64,000 bases of DNA from Eretmocerus hayati (taxonomy: Eukaryota; Arthropoda; Insecta; Hymenoptera; Aphelinidae), in the NCBI GenBank assembly GCA_029851415.1, contig CM056744.1, forward strand, positions 98,799,338 through 98,863,337, given 5' to 3'. Position numbers and translations under genes: made by a program. Below are positions 61,151 to 64,000 of the stretch, piece after piece. The notes under the pieces are model-generated. The model made no database searches, was not told where the DNA came from, and saw nothing but the letters and a program-made list of their open reading frames with translations. The stretch's first letter is position 1, and every line of letters starts with the position of its first letter.

Positions 61151-63518
61151 GGGTGAAAAATGGTTACATCACTCAAATTTGTCTAGTAGTGGACAGACCA
61201 CTTCCTGTCCGATCCAATTACGGAGTCCTTGGAATGACCCCCTCCAATTTGGAAAAAAACTGCGTATAGTACTCTAATTGGCATGGCACGTGCGAGCTTC
61301 ATAATTACTCAATGATCTATCACGAATTGTCAATGTGGTAACTTTGGAACAGCTTATGAAAGCGGATCGGTTTGACCCGTCTTGTTCGTGTGCGCCTCAA
61401 AAAACTTGATTTCGTGAAGCGATCACTTTTTTTTCTGAAAGCATATTATGCTCGCCAATCAACCATAACTCGATGCACATATACCCGACCCATCTAAATT
61501 TCATTGTTTATTGATGAAGAATCAAATGTCATTCGCGGAAATATGATTGGTCAGACGGCGTCGGCGTAGAGTGAGAAATATCGTCGATTTCTTTTTTCTT
61601 TTCAAAAAGTAGTCACGCGTCATCAACAGGAGATAGTTTCACACGTGGTGAAAGCACACTCTTGAGCTTCGAGGTGGTTGTACCTTCAAATTGGGGGGGG
61701 GGGGGGGGTCACTTTCCCGCAAGAATCATACCGATATCCCAGACTGCGTGAAATGCCGACCTTAACACTGAGGGAAGAAAGTCATGTCACGCGCGAAATT
61801 TCGCGGTTTTTCAAATTTGATGGCCCGCTATTCCGGCCAATTTCAGTTTTGAGTCTTGAGCTCGTTACAACTTGGTTGTAGGATCTCAAAAAAGGTGTCT
61901 GCCTTCGCTGCGGAGTCGATATATAGTCATTGGTGCGGACAATCGGTACACAATGGGTGTAACGCACGAATCACCGCGTATCGTGGATTTGCTCATATGT
62001 ATCTTAGGTCATTCGACGCCCCTTGACTTCTTCTTCAAAGCGCTGTGTTCAGAAATTAATTCCACTTATTTGTATTGTCAAGAATTGTGGAAAACAGCTC
62101 GGCCCATAGTCACCCCGTCAAAGTCACAACGGTCGAGTGACCCAAGTCACCCCGGACGATCGCAAGATTGAAAAAAAGAGAGAAATGACAAGTTTACGTT
62201 TCAATTCTTGATAGAAATGACAGCTGGAGTGGGCCATAGCTGACCTGGATGACCCAAGAAATGACAATTTGTCGTTCAAACGGTCGTTGGAAGTGGCAGA
62301 TAGGTGGCCACAGTCACCCCGGGGAAGCCAAGAACTTACAAGTTTTCGTTCAAACGGTTGTTTCAAATGACTGTGGCAACTAAATTCAATCGGCGAAAGC
62401 GCGAAATGTAGAGGACGTCATTACCTACTGAGGAAAAGTCATGGGAAGGAGATAGAAGGAGTGGATTCAAAGAGTTGTTCAGGTGGATTTTCGCGACGTG
62501 AATATTTTATTTGGGATTTTCACTTCTTTCCAACGAAAATAGGGTCAATGGGACCCATCTCTCCACGAATGAGCTGGCATATTCTAGAAGTAGAGTCTCT
62601 AAGCTTTAAAATGAGCTTCTGAACGTCCTTCTAGGTGATATAGCATCGGAACTACGACTTTAACAATTTTTTATAGCACTGCGTGACCTAAACCCGCGTT
62701 TATTTAACGCATTTGCGGGACTTAAATGGCCTATTATTCAACTGTGAAATAATGCGTCCGCTCACTTCACGTGGGTGCGGGATGCAGCAAATCAGTTTAT
62801 TTCACTGTGAGGTTATTAGGACATTTTTGGCAATTTTTGCGTATATTATGTATGCAGGCATCGAAATTGAGATAATATTATAAAAAATCTATGATGGCTC
62901 ATGTCTGGAGCACTTGTATCCGCATCAATAATTGTAAAGAGCAAGAAAATTAGTCATGACTGTTACACTCCCACTCATAGTTATAAATCATCATCAACAC
63001 AAACATAAACATAAACACGTGGTTGAGTTTTGCACATGTATATTTGTGCTAACCTTGAAACCTTTGATCATGCTGGATTTCCATTAATACACTGTCGTGA
63101 TCAAATCACAACAAATAAGTAGGTATCAAAATTAGAGACTGCATGGCAGTATTAGGAATTGTACCTCATTTGAAAAGATCGAATACGCATATTCGTCATC
63201 CTTGCGGTGAGGATGTGTTATTACACAGTTTTCAATTCTCAAACAGCCGTTATGGAATGTCTAAGAAGAATTAAACTGCTAATTTTTCTGGAGTCTTGTT
63301 ACCAGCGTAAATTCAGAAATTGTTTCATGATGAAGTCTGAGAGGGAAAATTTCAGGTTTTGGCCGGGATGAGGGTTGCACAATCCTTATATTACTATAAT
63401 AACCAACGATGCTCATGACTTATTTTAGATACAAGAAACGTCTTTATCATCACTCGATAGGTTTAATCGCGGGTGTGTGATGTCTATTTTATAGGACCAG
63501 ATTCTTAACTTTTTTCAG
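61151..63518. other. Intergenic, no gene seen
   Basis: Contains a run of 16 G (61693-61708) and several scattered GTCACCCCG phrases (62110-62330). Reading frames up to 99 codons show no domain. Confidence 0.5.
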
Positions 63519-63600
63519 TCGGGGGGGGCTACCGCCCCCCGAACCCCCCCGCTTACCCCCGCCCTAGCCACCCGCTTCCACCCTCGCGCATGCGCTCGGG
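63519..63600. repeat. GC-rich hairpin-forming stretch
   Basis: CGGGGGGGGCTACCGCCCCC is followed by CCCCC-rich sequence and CCCTCGCGCATGCGCTCGGG. It stands out against the AT-rich surroundings and is probably part of a repeat. Confidence 0.6.
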
Positions 63601-63647
63601 TGTGTTATGACCCCCGCAAAGGACGGGTTTATGTCACTCGATGCTAT

Positions 63648-63788
63648 AAAATAGTGTACGATACACGGGACCCAAGAGCTTTGATTATCACACGGCGTGA
63701 TTGGCACCCTCGTGCAAGCGCTCGGGCGCCAACTTCACGCCGTGTAATAATAAGGCTCTTAGGTCCCTTGTATCGTAAATAACTATTT
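63648..63788. repeat. Inverted repeat with about 58-bp arms
   Basis: 63648-63705 pairs with 63728-63788 (for example TCACACGGCGTGATTGGC against GCCAACTTCACGCCGTGT) with scattered mismatches. The loop CCCTCGTGCAAGCGCTCGGG resembles the GC-rich sequence just upstream at 63581-63600. Confidence 0.75.
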
Positions 63789-64000
63789 CGGAAAAGTGGC
63801 CACAGTCAACCCGATGGCCATAGTCAGTTAGTCACCCCGGTGTACGTTATTATTTTCATTCCATAGGAAGTCTTTCGGAGGAGGAATAGTGGTTCGTAAT
63901 TCTGTAGGATGAGTCATTGAATGTAATTGAGCTGGATCCCACATGTTCGTCAAGATACCTCGATCAGTTCATCGACACATTCATGTATTTTTTCTCGAAA

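Overview
The window is nuclear DNA of an animal, most likely an insect. Evidence for this is a set of intronless, replication-dependent histone genes with insect-type proteins: H4 starts [11 protein letters not shown]2A ends PKKTEKKA and H2B ends [10 protein letters not shown]. Each gene is followed by the metazoan histone 3' stem-loop GGCCCTTTTCAGGGCC. The spacers are AT-rich and full of hAT, piggyBac-like, Tc1/mariner-like and foldback elements. I cannot name the order or species.

Histone region (about 3.9-31.4 kb): there is one H1 gene (+), a divergent H3/H4 pair (6.7-7.7 kb), a divergent H2A/H2B pair (18.6-19.6 kb), a second H3/H4 pair in inverted order (25.0-26.1 kb) and a second H2A/H2B pair in direct order (30.3-31.4 kb). 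This is not the regular five-gene tandem repeat of Drosophila; it is a loose cluster whose members are separated by 5-11 kb of repeats. Each pair shares a short bidirectional promoter with a TATA-like box for each gene. All nine genes look intact. Two H4 tail fragments with a decayed stem-loop are pseudogenes. A 1,086-bp block containing H4, its promoter and its downstream pseudogene is practically identical between the two H3/H4 loci, while the H3 coding regions differ at about a dozen silent sites.

Between the histone pairs lies a near-perfect 8,789-bp palindrome (8245-17033, 59-bp loop). There is also a decayed hAT transposon (22160-24510) with an exact 8-bp target duplication and a nested foldback element. 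The palindrome joins the duplicated H4 block seven bases inside what looks like the hAT terminus, which links the duplication, the hAT insertion and the palindrome in time.

Region 28-64 kb is mostly mobile and repetitive DNA. It holds mariner-like and other MITEs, two satellites of about 317 bp, a 1.64-kb composite repeat present twice in inverted order (35.9 and 55.5 kb), and a Ulp1-type cysteine protease reading frame (38.9 kb). A deeply nested region (39.7-50.6 kb) contains a TA-flanked element, a piggyBac-like MITE (TTAA flanks), a minisatellite foldback, a 3.2-kb palindrome with a 58-codon reading frame in its spacer, and a 2-kb foldback whose ends are themselves hairpins. Near 61 kb a minus-strand TATA box, start codon, signal peptide and splice donor mark the first exon of a secreted protein. 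The left edge (1-1975) is a 143/144-bp satellite with a two-monomer higher-order period and an orientation switch.

Taken together, the window is a dispersed histone cluster in a landscape unusually rich in inverted repeats: roughly a quarter to a third of the sequence can fold back on itself. All repeat-family assignments rest on reading termini and target duplications by eye; no database search was possible.
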